NCBI GenBank assembly: GCA_902603945.1
Contig: CACKWP010000006.1
Location: 1 to 46,472 of the forward strand
DNA: 46,472 nucleotides
From: an uncultured Pelagibacteraceae bacterium
GTDB taxonomy: Bacteria; Pseudomonadota; Alphaproteobacteria; Pelagibacterales; Pelagibacteraceae
Direction of reading: 5' to 3'
Part shown: positions 1 through 9,551 of the stretch, in pieces
Layout: every line of letters starts with the position of its first letter
Numbering within the stretch: the stretch's first letter is position 1
The notes under the pieces: model-generated
What the model was told of the DNA's origin: nothing
Databases searched by the model: none
What the model saw: only the letters and a program-made list of their open reading frames with translations
Position numbers and translations under genes: made by a program

Positions 1-3000
1 TTAAAAAAAATGAGTCGTTGCAAACAAATGATCTAGAAAGAGATTTATTTGAAACAAGAAAAAAAATTGAGAAAGTTGCACGAGACAAACAAATAAAAGA
101 CTTCTACATTTGTTCTTTCAGCTCAAGATCTATTGTTTACAAAGGTATGTTTCTAGCTGAAATGTTATCTGAGTTTTATCCAGATCTTAATGACAAGAAA
201 CTAACATCTAGATTTGCGATTTTTCACCAAAGATACTCAACAAACACTTTTCCTAGCTGGGATTTAGCTCAACCATTTAGAACCTTGGCACATAATGGTG
301 AAATTAATACAGTTAAAGGAAATATAAACTGGATGAAGATACACGAGCAAGACATGTCAAGCCCGCTTTTTAAAGATGTTAAAAATTTAAAGCCAGTTAT
401 TAGAAGCTCATCAGACTCGGGGGCACTTGACAACGTATTTGAACTTCTGACTCACTCAGGAAAATTAGCCCCGTTGATTAAACTGATGATGATTCCGGAC
501 TCATGGTCGAAGAGAAGCAAAACAGTTCCAAAAAATCACCAAGACTTATTTAATTTTCTTAACAGCACGATAGAACCGTGGGATGGCCCAGCAGCTATTT
601 GCGCAACTGATGCTAAATGGGTTTTGGCCTCTTCTGATAGAAATGGTTTAAGACCTCTTAGATATTCAATCACCTCTGATGATTTATTTTTTGTTGGATC
701 CGAAACGGGGATGATTAAAATTCCAGAGGAAATGATTATTGAAAAAGGAAAACTTGGTCCCGGTCAAATAATTGCGATCGATTTAAAAAAAGGTAAATTA
801 TTTAAAGACAAAGAAATAAAAGATCTTTTGGCAAAAGATTATAAAAAATATAATAAACAAATTATTGATTTAGAGAAAAAAATTTCATCTGAGGATGAAA
901 AGCCTAATTTTTTAAGTGAGGACCTAAGAAAAAGACAGTACTTGTCAGGTCTAAGCATTGAGGATCTAGAATTGATCCTTCATCCGATGGCTGAAGAAGG
1001 TAAAGAAGCATCAGGTTCAATGGGTGACGATACCCCAGTTGCAGTTTTATCTAGTCATTTTAGACCTGTCTCACATTATTTCAGGCAAAACTTTAGCCAA
1101 GTTACCAACCCTCCAATAGACTCTTTAAGAGAAAATAAAGTTATGAGTCTAAAAACAAGATTTGGAAATTTAGGCAACATTTTAGATTTTGATAATCTTA
1201 CAGAGGAAAATATTTATGTTTTGGATAGTCCTATACTTACTAACTCACAATTTAAAAAATTTAAAAAATTTTTTTCAAAAAAAGTAAAAGTAATTGACTG
1301 CACCTTTGATATTGAGAGGTCTCTTAAAGAAAGAATTGAGTTAATAAGAGAGGAGGCAGAAACAGCTGTAAGGGAAGGAAGTACCTGTTTAATATTATCT
1401 GATAAGAATATTTCAAATCAAAAGGCAAGTATTCCAAGTATACTAACTGTAGGAGCAATCCATTCTCACTTGGTAAAACATGGTTTACGAGGCTATTGTT
1501 CTCTAAACGTTGAATGCTCCGATGCAATGGATACTCACTCGTTTGCTATTTTAATTGGAGTAGGCGCTACAACAGTAAATCCATATTTAGCAATAGATAG
1601 CATTTATCAAAGATTTGAGAGGAAATTATTTGGTAAATCAGATTTTGAAACATGTGTAAGTAAATTTAAAAAATCGATTGATGCCGGTCTCTTAAAAATT
1701 ATGTCGAAGATGGGAATATCAGTAATTAGTTCTTATAGAGGTGGGTGCAATTTTGAAGCAGTAGGTCTAAGTAGAGCAATTGTTTCAGATTATTTTCCTG
1801 GAATGTCTTCAAGAATTTCAGGAATAGGTATAATTGGAATTGAGAAAAAAATTAAAGAACTTCATGAAAAGTTTAAAGCAAAAAATGTTTATACGCTTCC
1901 AATCGGAGGTCTTTATAGATACAGAAAAACAGGTGAAGATCATCAATACCAAGGGAAACTAATTCACTTATTGCAAAGCGCTGTTGGTAGTGGATCATAC
2001 GAACAATACAAAAAGTATTCCGTTGGAATACATAACCTACCACCAATTAACATCAGAGATTTGCTAGAATTTAAAAGATCAAGAAAACCAATAGATATAG
2101 ATGAAGTAGAGCCAATTGAAGAAATACTCAAACGCTTTGGAAGCGGAAGTATGTCTCATGGAGCTTTATCAGCAGAGGCACACGAAACTTTAGCGATGGG
2201 AATGAATAGAATTAAAGGCGCCTCTTGCAGTGGAGAAGGAGGTGAGGATGCTAAAAGGTTTAAAACACTTCCTAATGGAGATAGCGCAAACTCAAGAGTA
2301 AAACAAATTGCATCTGCAAGATTTGGAGTTACTGTTGATTATTTAAATAATGCTAATGAAATAGAAATAAAAATTGCTCAAGGCGCTAAACCCGGTGAGG
2401 GTGGACAGCTTCCAGGTTTTAAAGTTACTGAGGAGATCGCAAGGTTGAGACATTCGACTCCAGGCGTTACTTTAATATCGCCACCGCCACATCATGATAT
2501 CTACTCTATAGAGGACTTGGCACAATTAATTTATGATTTGAAACAAATCAACCCAGGGGCAAGAGTTGGAGTAAAACTAGTTGCATCAACTGGCATCGGA
2601 ACGATAGCAGCAGGAGTTGCAAAGGCTAAAGCTGATATTATTCTAATTTCAGGTCACTCAGGAGGTACAGGTGCGAGCCCGCAAACTAGCATTAAATACG
2701 CTGGAATACCTTGGGAGATGGGTTTAACTGAAGCGAACCAGATTTTAACATTAAATAATTTAAGACATAACGTTACTTTGAGAACGGATGGAGGATTAAA
2801 AACTGGTCGAGATATAGTTATGGCTGCAATGATGGGAGCAGAGGAGTATGGAATGGGAACATCATCTTTAGTAGCGATGGGATGCATCATGGTAAGACAA
2901 TGTCATTCCAACACATGCCCAGTTGGAGTTTGTAGTCAAGACGAGGCTTTGCGTGAAAAATTTACAGGTACTCCAGAAAAAGTTGTAAATTTATTTAAAT

Positions 3001-4022
3001 TTGCTGCAACTGAAGTAAGAGAAATTCTTGCATCTCTTGGATTTAAGTCAATTAATGAAATAATTGGGAGAACTGATTTATTAACTCAGGTAAATAAAGG
3101 TGCATCGAACTTAGATGATTTAGATTTAAATCCGTTATTAGTGCAGGCAGACCCAGGTGAAAATTTAAGATATTGTAAAGATAAACATATTAATAAAGTG
3201 CCTGATACTCTCGATGAGAAGATTTGGTCTGAGATAAAAAATAAGATTAAATTAGACTCAGAAAATAAATTTAATTACGAGATAGAAAATACATCGAGAT
3301 CTGTTGGAACAAGGTTATCTCACCACGTATATAAAAAATTTGGTAACAATAAATTAAAAGAAAATACGATTCATATAAAACTAGAGGGTTCTGCAGGACA
3401 ATCTCTTGGTGCTTTTCTCACTAAAGGAGTAAAACTTACTGTAAAAGGAGATTGTAACGATTACGTTGGCAAGGGATTATCCGGGGGAACTATTGTTGTA
3501 TATCCATCTCCAAAAAGTTCTTTAGTTTCAAATGAAAACACAATTATTGGTAACACCGTTCTTTATGGAGCTACTTCTGGAAAATTATTTGCATCAGGAC
3601 AGGCGGGTGAAAGGTTTGCGGTTAGAAATTCTGGAAGCTTTTCAATTGTTGAAGGATGTGGAGCTCATGGATGCGAGTATATGACTGGCGGATCTGCTAT
3701 TATTTTGGGACAAGTAGGAGATAATTTTGGCGCAGGAATGACAGGCGGTATGGCCTTTGTTTATGATGAAAAAAATACTTTCGAAAATTATGCTAATCCA
3801 GCTTCAATAATTTGGCAAGAAGTTGAAACAGATCATTGGAAAAACTTTTTAAAAATTAACTTAAACTCTTTTGTTAAAGAAACAAATTCAATAATTGCTC
3901 AAAAAATATTAAATAATTTTGATAATGAACTTAAAAAATTTAAACAAGTTTGCCCTATAGAAATGTTAGATAAATTAGAAAATCCAATTAGTCTGAAGCC
4001 TCGCGTTAAAAAGGCAAGTTAA
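1..4022 (+). CDS. gltB: glutamate synthase (GOGAT) large subunit, 5' end outside window
   Basis: Large subunit of glutamate synthase, which makes two glutamates from glutamine and 2-oxoglutarate in ammonium assimilation. The frame is open through base 3 with no stop, so the gene begins before the window. About 1,340 of the usual ~1,500 residues are present; the missing part carries the N-terminal catalytic Cys of the glutamine amidotransferase domain. Visible in order are the rest of the amidotransferase domain (RYSTNTFPSWDLAQPFR, then HNGEINT), the central domain, the FMN-binding synthase domain (KPGEGGQLPG, SGHSGGTGASP), and the C-terminal GXGXG beta-helix. Three cysteines encoded at 2883, 2901 and 2916 are spaced C-x5-C-x4-C, as in the 3Fe-4S site of the family. 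The small subunit gltD is not in the window. The TTG at 18 is an internal codon, not a start. Confidence 0.97.
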   Translation, partial: KKNESLQTNDLERDLFETRKKIEKVARDKQIKDFYICSFSSRSIVYKGMFLAEMLSEFYPDLNDKKLTSRFAIFHQRYSTNTFPSWDLAQPFRTLAHNGEINTVKGNINWMKIHEQDMSSPLFKDVKNLKPVIRSSSDSGALDNVFELLTHSGKLAPLIKLMMIPDSWSKRSKTVPKNHQDLFNFLNSTIEPWDGPAAICATDAKWVLASSDRNGLRPLRYSITSDDLFFVGSETGMIKIPEEMIIEKGKLGPGQIIAIDLKKGKLFKDKEIKDLLAKDYKKYNKQIIDLEKKISSEDEKPNFLSEDLRKRQYLSGLSIEDLELILHPMAEEGKEASGSMGDDTPVAVLSSHFRPVSHYFRQNFSQVTNPPIDSLRENKVMSLKTRFGNLGNILDFDNLTEENIYVLDSPILTNSQFKKFKKFFSKKVKVIDCTFDIERSLKERIELIREEAETAVREGSTCLILSDKNISNQKASIPSILTVGAIHSHLVKHGLRGYCSLNVECSDAMDTHSFAILIGVGATTVNPYLAIDSIYQRFERKLFGKSDFETCVSKFKKSIDAGLLKIMSKMGISVISSYRGGCNFEAVGLSRAIVSDYFPGMSSRISGIGIIGIEKKIKELHEKFKAKNVYTLPIGGLYRYRKTGEDHQYQGKLIHLLQSAVGSGSYEQYKKYSVGIHNLPPINIRDLLEFKRSRKPIDIDEVEPIEEILKRFGSGSMSHGALSAEAHETLAMGMNRIKGASCSGEGGEDAKRFKTLPNGDSANSRVKQIASARFGVTVDYLNNANEIEIKIAQGAKPGEGGQLPGFKVTEEIARLRHSTPGVTLISPPPHHDIYSIEDLAQLIYDLKQINPGARVGVKLVASTGIGTIAAGVAKAKADIILISGHSGGTGASPQTSIKYAGIPWEMGLTEANQILTLNNLRHNVTLRTDGGLKTGRDIVMAAMMGAEEYGMGTSSLVAMGCIMVRQCHSNTCPVGVCSQDEALREKFTGTPEKVVNLFKFAATEVREILASLGFKSINEIIGRTDLLTQVNKGASNLDDLDLNPLLVQADPGENLRYCKDKHINKVPDTLDEKIWSEIKNKIKLDSENKFNYEIENTSRSVGTRLSHHVYKKFGNNKLKENTIHIKLEGSAGQSLGAFLTKGVKLTVKGDCNDYVGKGLSGGTIVVYPSPKSSLVSNENTIIGNTVLYGATSGKLFASGQAGERFAVRNSGSFSIVEGCGAHGCEYMTGGSAIILGQVGDNFGAGMTGGMAFVYDEKNTFENYANPASIIWQEVETDHWKNFLKINLNSFVKETNSIIAQKILNNFDNELKKFKQVCPIEMLDKLENPISLKPRVKKAS

Positions 4023-4898
4023 ATGAGCAAAATAAAAGTTTTTTGTTTTGGATTTGGTCAAGTAGCCAGATATTTTATCAAGAAAATTATAAATGAAAAT
4101 CAAGATATTGAACTTAATGTCAGCTCAAGAAAAAAGACCGATAATTTAAAATTTGAGGGTCTAGATTTTAATACTTATGAATTTAATGATAAAAAAATAG
4201 ACAAAAATATAAATTCAAAAATTCAAGACGCAGATTTTATATTAGTATCAATTCCACCAACTAATGAAGAAGATATTGTAATAAATAATTTTGGAGAAGT
4301 AATTAAAAAAACAAAAACAAAATGGATCACCTACTTATCTGCAACTAGCGTATACGGAAATCATAATGGCAAATGGGTGAACGAACACAGTGATGCTAAA
4401 CCTACATCAAGTAGTGGTATCAAAAGATTAAAAGCTGAAAATCAGTGGTTAAAATTTTCAAATGAAAATAATTTACCTCTGCAGATTTTCAGATTATCTG
4501 GAATTTATTCACTCCAAAACAATATTTTACAAAGATTAATTTCTGGTCAGGCCAAAATAGTTAAAAAAGAAAATCATTTTTTTTCAAGAGTTCATGTCGA
4601 AGATATTGCAAATCTTTTGTTTCACTCGATGAAAAAATTCAAAAGTAGCGAAATCTATAATATTTCAGATGACAAGCCAGCTTCACAAGAGGAAGTTGCT
4701 ACTTATGGTTCGAAACTACTTAAATTAAGTTCCCCGGAATTTCTTGAATTAGATGCTTTGGAGGATGGAATGTTGAAGGACTTTTATAAAGACTCAAAAA
4801 AAGTGGACAATCGAAAAGTAAAAGAGTTCTTTAATTATCAATTTACTTATCCAACTTATAAAGAAGGCTTAGAAAAAATCTTTAATGATATAGTTTAA
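4023..4898 (+). CDS. NAD(P)-binding SDR-like protein, YeeZ-type
   Basis: A 291-residue Rossmann-fold protein resembling the atypical short-chain dehydrogenase family that includes E. coli YeeZ. The N-terminus has a glycine-rich dinucleotide motif (FGFGQVA, near residue 10). A mid-protein segment reads YLSATSVYG, then NGKWVNE, which is the family hallmark. The position where classical SDRs carry YxxxK reads SSSGIKRLKAE, so the usual catalytic Tyr is absent and classical epimerase activity is doubtful. ATG follows the gltB stop with no gap, so the two are probably cotranscribed. The last 30 bases overlap the convergent hydrolase gene. The substrate is unknown. Confidence 0.8.
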   Translation: MSKIKVFCFGFGQVARYFIKKIINENQDIELNVSSRKKTDNLKFEGLDFNTYEFNDKKIDKNINSKIQDADFILVSIPPTNEEDIVINNFGEVIKKTKTKWITYLSATSVYGNHNGKWVNEHSDAKPTSSSGIKRLKAENQWLKFSNENNLPLQIFRLSGIYSLQNNILQRLISGQAKIVKKENHFFSRVHVEDIANLLFHSMKKFKSSEIYNISDDKPASQEEVATYGSKLLKLSSPEFLELDALEDGMLKDFYKDSKKVDNRKVKEFFNYQFTYPTYKEGLEKIFNDIV

Positions 4899-5624
4899 CT
4901 CTTTAACAATTATTTTTAATTGACGCGGGTTAGATAAACTGTGATCTCCGTTCCTTATAATTTTTAACTTCCTCTTTGCATTTTTAAAAATAGACAGTAC
5001 TAATCTTGAAAAATTTACTGGCACTACTTCATCTTTTTCCCCATGGATCATTGTAACCCTTATTTTTGAATTTATCTTTTTATTTAAAACTCTGTTTTTT
5101 CTTCCGTCTCTAACTAATTGATAAGTAATAGGATATTCATAATCTCCGCTTTTTATAGTTGTTATACCTTTGATAGTTAACTCTGATTTAATTATTTTTG
5201 AAAATTTGTTCCACATTAATCTTGTAAGAAATTCTGGAGCAGAACCTATTCCAATAAAACCTCTAATTTGTTTTTTGTAGTATTTAAATTGATTAAGACC
5301 AATCCAAGATCCCATACTAGAACCTATGAGAATAAAATTATTTTTTTTTACTATTTTTTTAATTATTAATCTTGTTTCTCTTGTCCAAGAGCTAATATTT
5401 CCTTTAGTGAATTTCCCAGATGATTTTCCATGACCTGAGTATTCAAGAGCTAAAAAACCTAACTTATTTTTTTTGGCAAATCGAAGAAATGTTTGAGGTT
5501 TTTTTCCCTCAATATTGGACATAAATCCATGCAAAAAAACAATATAAAGTTTTTTTTTAAAGTAATTATCAATAAATCTTAGTTTTTTTGTTTTAGATAT
5601 TCGTAAATATTTGAATTTTTTCAT
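4869..5624 (-). CDS. alpha/beta hydrolase, ABHD10-like
   Basis: A 251-residue alpha/beta hydrolase without a signal peptide, so probably cytoplasmic. The oxyanion loop is LHGFMSN (residue 31 on). The nucleophile elbow is GSSMG with Ser103, and the likely triad partners are Asp199 (GEKDEVVP) and His228 (NGDHS). The EYSGHGKSSG segment and the elbow resemble an alphaproteobacterial family related to mitochondrial ABHD10, a thioesterase/esterase; this is from memory of the family. It ends inside the convergent SDR gene. The 36 bases to the divergent glycosyltransferase at 5661 must hold both starts. The physiological substrate cannot be told from sequence. Confidence 0.82.
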   Translation of the reverse strand: MKKFKYLRISKTKKLRFIDNYFKKKLYIVFLHGFMSNIEGKKPQTFLRFAKKNKLGFLALEYSGHGKSSGKFTKGNISSWTRETRLIIKKIVKKNNFILIGSSMGSWIGLNQFKYYKKQIRGFIGIGSAPEFLTRLMWNKFSKIIKSELTIKGITTIKSGDYEYPITYQLVRDGRKNRVLNKKINSKIRVTMIHGEKDEVVPVNFSRLVLSIFKNAKRKLKIIRNGDHSLSNPRQLKIIVKELNYIIKDFF

Positions 5625-5660
5625 ATAAGAATGTTTAAGTGCTATTATATTACAAATTAG

Positions 5661-6818
5661 ATGATTACTAAAATAAATGTTCTACAAGTAATTCCTAAGC
5701 TTGGCTACGGTGGTGCTGAAACAGGTTGTTACGATATTGCTCATTTTTTAACTGAAAATGATTGTGGCTCTCATATAATTACTTCAGGAGGGGAATTATT
5801 AAAATTTGTAAAAAAGAATAAAGTTAGGGTGACAAGATTGCCGGTTCATTCTAAGAATCCTTTATTAATAATATTTAATGCTTTAGCACTAGTTGTATAT
5901 ATAATTCTATTTAAAATTAATATTGTTCATGCAAGAAGTAGGGCGCCGGCATGGTCCTGCTATCTTGCTTGTCTCTTAACAAACCGTGTTTTTGTGACAA
6001 CTTTTCATGGAACTTATAATTTTAGAAGTAAACTTAAAAAGTTTTATAACAGCATAATGCTAAGAGCGAAATTAACAATCGCTGGGTCGAATTTTATTTT
6101 TACCCACATAAATGAAAATTACAGTGAGTACCTAACGAAAGCAAAAAAACTAAGGGTCATTTTTAGAGGCATTAATGTTGATTATTACCATCAAAAAAAT
6201 ATTTCAATGCTTAAGCAAGAAAAACTAAAACAGGAATGGGGCTTATCTTCTAATAAATTTACCATACTTCTTCCAGGTAGACTTACTTATTGGAAGGGAC
6301 AAGAAAAGTTTATTGAGTCTTTAAATATACTAGTTGAAGATTATAATATCACAAATTTTCAAGCTATAATACTTGGCTCCGATCAAGGTAGAAAAGTTTA
6401 TTCTAAAAAATTAATTAATTTAGTTGAAAGATATAATCTCAATAAAAAAATTAGATTTATTAGTCATTGCAAGGAGATGCCTTTAGCTTATTCTTTAGCT
6501 GATGTCGTAGTTTCAGCATCAATTGAGCCAGAAGCTTTTGGAAGAGTTTCTGTAGAAGCTCAATCAATGGGAAAACCAATCGTCGCTAGTAATATTGGGG
6601 GGTCGAAAGAAACAATTGTTAATAAAAAGACTGGCTTTTTATATAAACACGATGATCCAAGAGAACTCGCTAAAAATCTTAATACTGTTATCCAATTATC
6701 ACCAGATGAATTGAAAAATATGGGAAATGAGGGTAGAAAAAATATAACAAAAAAATTTGATGTTGAAACAATGTGCCAATCTAATTTAAAAGAATATAGA
6801 AGATTGATTAAAAATTAA
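5661..6818 (+). CDS. glycosyltransferase family 4
   Basis: A 385-residue GT-B fold glycosyltransferase. The N-terminal acceptor domain opens with VIPKLGYGGAE, the usual loop in GT4 enzymes. The C-terminal nucleotide-sugar domain has LLPGRLTYWKGQ and the EX7E-type segment EPEAFGRVSVEA. A hydrophobic stretch around residues 72-88 may touch the membrane. Enzymes of this kind build lipopolysaccharide core or other surface glycans on the cytoplasmic side of the inner membrane. Its stop overlaps the thrS start by one base (TAATG), so thrS is probably translated by coupling from this message. Donor and acceptor are not predictable. Confidence 0.88.
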   Translation: MITKINVLQVIPKLGYGGAETGCYDIAHFLTENDCGSHIITSGGELLKFVKKNKVRVTRLPVHSKNPLLIIFNALALVVYIILFKINIVHARSRAPAWSCYLACLLTNRVFVTTFHGTYNFRSKLKKFYNSIMLRAKLTIAGSNFIFTHINENYSEYLTKAKKLRVIFRGINVDYYHQKNISMLKQEKLKQEWGLSSNKFTILLPGRLTYWKGQEKFIESLNILVEDYNITNFQAIILGSDQGRKVYSKKLINLVERYNLNKKIRFISHCKEMPLAYSLADVVVSASIEPEAFGRVSVEAQSMGKPIVASNIGGSKETIVNKKTGFLYKHDDPRELAKNLNTVIQLSPDELKNMGNEGRKNITKKFDVETMCQSNLKEYRRLIKN

Positions 6819-8737
6819 TGCCCAAAATTCAATTATTAGACGGAAAACAAATCCCTTTTGCAAAGTCTATCAGTGGATTTGAATTAACAAAAAAAATTAG
6901 CAAGTCACTAGAGAAATCAGCATTAATCATGGAAGTTAATGGAGAGCTAAAAGATTTAAGTCATGAGATCATCAAAGACTCTAAAGTAAAAATTATTACA
7001 TCAAAAGATAAGGAAGGTTTAGAAGTCATAAGGCACGATGCGGCTCATATCATGGCAATGGCTGTTCAGGAATTATACCCTGGTACTCAAGTTACAATAG
7101 GGCCTGTTATAGAAAACGGTTTTTATTATGATTTTGCAAGAAAAGAACCATTCACAAGTGATGACCTAGATAATATAGAAAAAAAAATGTCAGAAATAAT
7201 TGATAGAGATGTGAAAACTAGAAGAGAAGTTTGGAAAAGAGATAAGGCAATATCTCACTTTAAAAAAATTGGAGAAAAATACAAGGCTGAAATTATTGAG
7301 AGTATACCAGAAAATGAAGAGCTATCTGTTTATCACCATGGAGATACTTGGCATGATTTATGTAGAGGCCCGCATTTAGCTTCATCTGGGAAAATCGGAA
7401 AAGCTTTTAAGCTTACAAAAGTATCTGGTGCGTATTGGCGAGGTGACTCCAATAATGAGATGCTTCAAAGAATCTATGGAACTTGCTGGAGCACTAAAAA
7501 AGATCTTGAAGATTATTTACACCGCTTAGAAGAGGCTGAAAAAAGAGATCATAGAAAACTTGGCAAGGAAATGGATTTATTTCATTTCAGAGAAGAAAGC
7601 CCTGGCGCTGTATTTTGGCATGAGAAAGGCTGGTTATTATTCCAAAGATTAGTTGAATATATGCGAGCCAAACAAAGACTTGCAGGATATAAGGAAATTA
7701 ATACCCCTGAGTTATTAGACAAAACACTTTGGGAAAAATCTGGACACTGGGATAAATTTGGAGAGCATATGTTTACATCCGAAACACCAGACGAAAAAAC
7801 ATTTGCCGTAAAACCAATGAACTGTCCTGGTTGTGTACAGGTTTTTAATCAAGGTTTAAAAAGCTATAGAGACTTGCCGCTAAAATTATCTGAATTTGGA
7901 AAAGTGCATAGATACGAACCATCAGGGGCCCTACATGGATTGTTAAGAGTAAGAGCATTTACTCAAGATGATGCACATATATTTTGCACAGAGGACCAAA
8001 TCACTGAAGAGTCCTTATCAGTTACAAATTTGATTTTAAGAATTTATAAAGACCTAGGTTTTGAAAATGTAGTTTTAAAATACTCTGATAGGCCTGAAAA
8101 AAGAGTTGGTGATGATAGTGTTTGGGACAAATCGGAAGCAGCGCTTTTGGCTGCGATTAAACAATCTAAACTTGAATACACAATCAACAAAGGTGAGGGA
8201 GCTTTTTATGGACCAAAGATTGAATTTGTTTTGCGAGATGCAATCGGTAGAGATTGGCAATGTGGAACTTTACAAGTTGATCTAAACTTACCTGGTAGAT
8301 TAGGAGCAACATATGTTGCAAAAGACGGCAGTAAAAAAGTTCCTGTAATGTTACACAGAGCATTATTTGGTTCTTTAGAAAGATTTATTGGAATATTAAT
8401 TGAAAATTATGCTGGTAAGTTACCATTTTGGCTCTCACCAGCACAAGCTGTTGTGTGTCCCATAGCTGAAGAAAACAATGATTATGTAAAAAAGTTATTT
8501 GAAGATCTTTTTAAAGAAGGTATAAAATGTGAAATGGATTTAAGAAACGAAAAAATAAATTATAAAGTTAGAGAGCACTCTTTAGCCAAAGTGCCTTATA
8601 TAATTGTTTGTGGAAAAAAAGAAGTTAAAGAAAATACTGTGACCGTCAGAAAACTAGGTTCAGATAAACAAGAAATTGTGAAAAGAGAAGATCTTATTAA
8701 AAATATGCTTGCCTCAAATAAGTTGCCTTTAAATTAA
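6818..8737 (+). CDS. thrS: threonyl-tRNA synthetase
   Basis: Class II aminoacyl-tRNA synthetase charging tRNA-Thr; 639 residues, normal for the bacterial enzyme. Domains in order are TGS (about 1-60), the editing/second additional domain (about 65-230, with HDAAHIMAMA), the catalytic core (about 265-530) and the anticodon-binding domain (about 540-635). The zinc ligands of the family are visible: Cys336 in MNCPGC, His in DDAHIF and His in MLHRALFGS. The start overlaps the stop of the preceding glycosyltransferase gene by one base, and infC follows with no gap. The thrS-infC-rpmI-rplT-pheS-pheT order is the classic bacterial cluster. Confidence 0.98.
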   Translation: MPKIQLLDGKQIPFAKSISGFELTKKISKSLEKSALIMEVNGELKDLSHEIIKDSKVKIITSKDKEGLEVIRHDAAHIMAMAVQELYPGTQVTIGPVIENGFYYDFARKEPFTSDDLDNIEKKMSEIIDRDVKTRREVWKRDKAISHFKKIGEKYKAEIIESIPENEELSVYHHGDTWHDLCRGPHLASSGKIGKAFKLTKVSGAYWRGDSNNEMLQRIYGTCWSTKKDLEDYLHRLEEAEKRDHRKLGKEMDLFHFREESPGAVFWHEKGWLLFQRLVEYMRAKQRLAGYKEINTPELLDKTLWEKSGHWDKFGEHMFTSETPDEKTFAVKPMNCPGCVQVFNQGLKSYRDLPLKLSEFGKVHRYEPSGALHGLLRVRAFTQDDAHIFCTEDQITEESLSVTNLILRIYKDLGFENVVLKYSDRPEKRVGDDSVWDKSEAALLAAIKQSKLEYTINKGEGAFYGPKIEFVLRDAIGRDWQCGTLQVDLNLPGRLGATYVAKDGSKKVPVMLHRALFGSLERFIGILIENYAGKLPFWLSPAQAVVCPIAEENNDYVKKLFEDLFKEGIKCEMDLRNEKINYKVREHSLAKVPYIIVCGKKEVKENTVTVRKLGSDKQEIVKREDLIKNMLASNKLPLN

Positions 8738-9283
8738 GTGTCAAACTTTAAACCCAATTATTTTCAGAGAAGAAGTAAACCTCAAGGTCCAAAGGCCAAC
8801 GAGAGAATAAGAGCTCTTGATGTTCAAGTTATCGGAAGTGAAGGTGGCAATCTCGGAACTATGCCACTTAATAAAGCAATTGAACTTGCAAAACAGGAGG
8901 GTTTAGATTTAATTGAAATCTCACCAAACGCCAATCCACCAGTTTGTAAAATTATGGATATGGGAAAATACAAATATGATTTGCAGAAAAAAGCTAATCA
9001 AGCCAAGAAAAAACAAAAGACCGTTTCTCTTAAAGAAATCAAGTTAAGACCAGGCACAGAAATTCATGACTACAATTTTAAAATTAAGAATGCTAAAAAA
9101 TTTATATCGAAAGGCAATAAAGTAAAATTTACAGTAAAATTTAAAGGTAGAGAAATGCAACATACTGACCTAGGTAAAGATTTGATGGATAAGATTATAG
9201 ACGAGACTAAAGATGTTGCAAAAATAGAAAGTAAGCCTAAATTTGAAGGCAGACAGATGGTGATGATTATTCAACCTCTTTAA
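8738..9283 (+). CDS. infC: translation initiation factor IF-3
   Basis: 181-residue IF-3, which binds the 30S subunit, prevents premature 50S joining and checks the start codon. The N-domain segment GPKANERIRALDVQ and the C-domain KEIKLRPGTEIHDY are diagnostic. The start codon is GTG placed directly after the thrS TAA. ATG is the common choice elsewhere in the window, and in E. coli infC uses the rare AUU for autoregulation, so a non-ATG start here may also permit autocontrol (inference). The product ends QMVMIIQPL as in other IF-3 proteins. Confidence 0.97.
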   Translation: MSNFKPNYFQRRSKPQGPKANERIRALDVQVIGSEGGNLGTMPLNKAIELAKQEGLDLIEISPNANPPVCKIMDMGKYKYDLQKKANQAKKKQKTVSLKEIKLRPGTEIHDYNFKIKNAKKFISKGNKVKFTVKFKGREMQHTDLGKDLMDKIIDETKDVAKIESKPKFEGRQMVMIIQPL

Positions 9284-9301
9284 ATTATCAATAATAGCAT
9301 C

Positions 9302-9330
9302 TTGTAAAGACTAATTAATGCCTATATAAG
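9302..9330 (+). promoter_or_regulatory. possible sigma-70 promoter before rpmI
   Basis: TTGTAA at 9302-9307 and TATAAG at 9325-9330 are separated by 17 bases, matching 4/6 and 5/6 consensus positions. They lie in the 60-base infC-rpmI gap, the widest in this cluster. A transcript from here would have only about 7 bases before the rpmI ATG at 9344, which weakens the call. The AT-rich background makes chance matches likely. Confidence 0.25.
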
Positions 9331-9343
9331 TCCGAAATATTTT

Positions 9344-9550
9344 ATGCCAAAACTTAAAACAAAAAGCTCAGCAAAAAAAAGATTTAGATTTACTGCTTCA
9401 GGAAAAATTAAAATGCCTCAAGCTGGTAAAAGACATGGAATGATTAAGCGAACCAATTCGCAAATAAGAAAGCAAAGAGGCACTACAATTATGACAAAAC
9501 AAGATACTAAAATTGTCAAATCGTATATGCCATATAACTTAAGAGGATAA
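9344..9550 (+). CDS. rpmI: 50S ribosomal protein L35
   Basis: 68-residue L35, a basic protein of the large ribosomal subunit. The sequence [20 protein letters not shown] is the standard L35 N-terminus, and the length is normal. It lies 60 bases after infC and one base before the rplT start, so L35 and L20 are made from one message as in most bacteria. No strong Shine-Dalgarno sequence is visible upstream of the start. Confidence 0.98.
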   Translation: MPKLKTKSSAKKRFRFTASGKIKMPQAGKRHGMIKRTNSQIRKQRGTTIMTKQDTKIVKSYMPYNLRG

Positions 9551-9551
9551 T

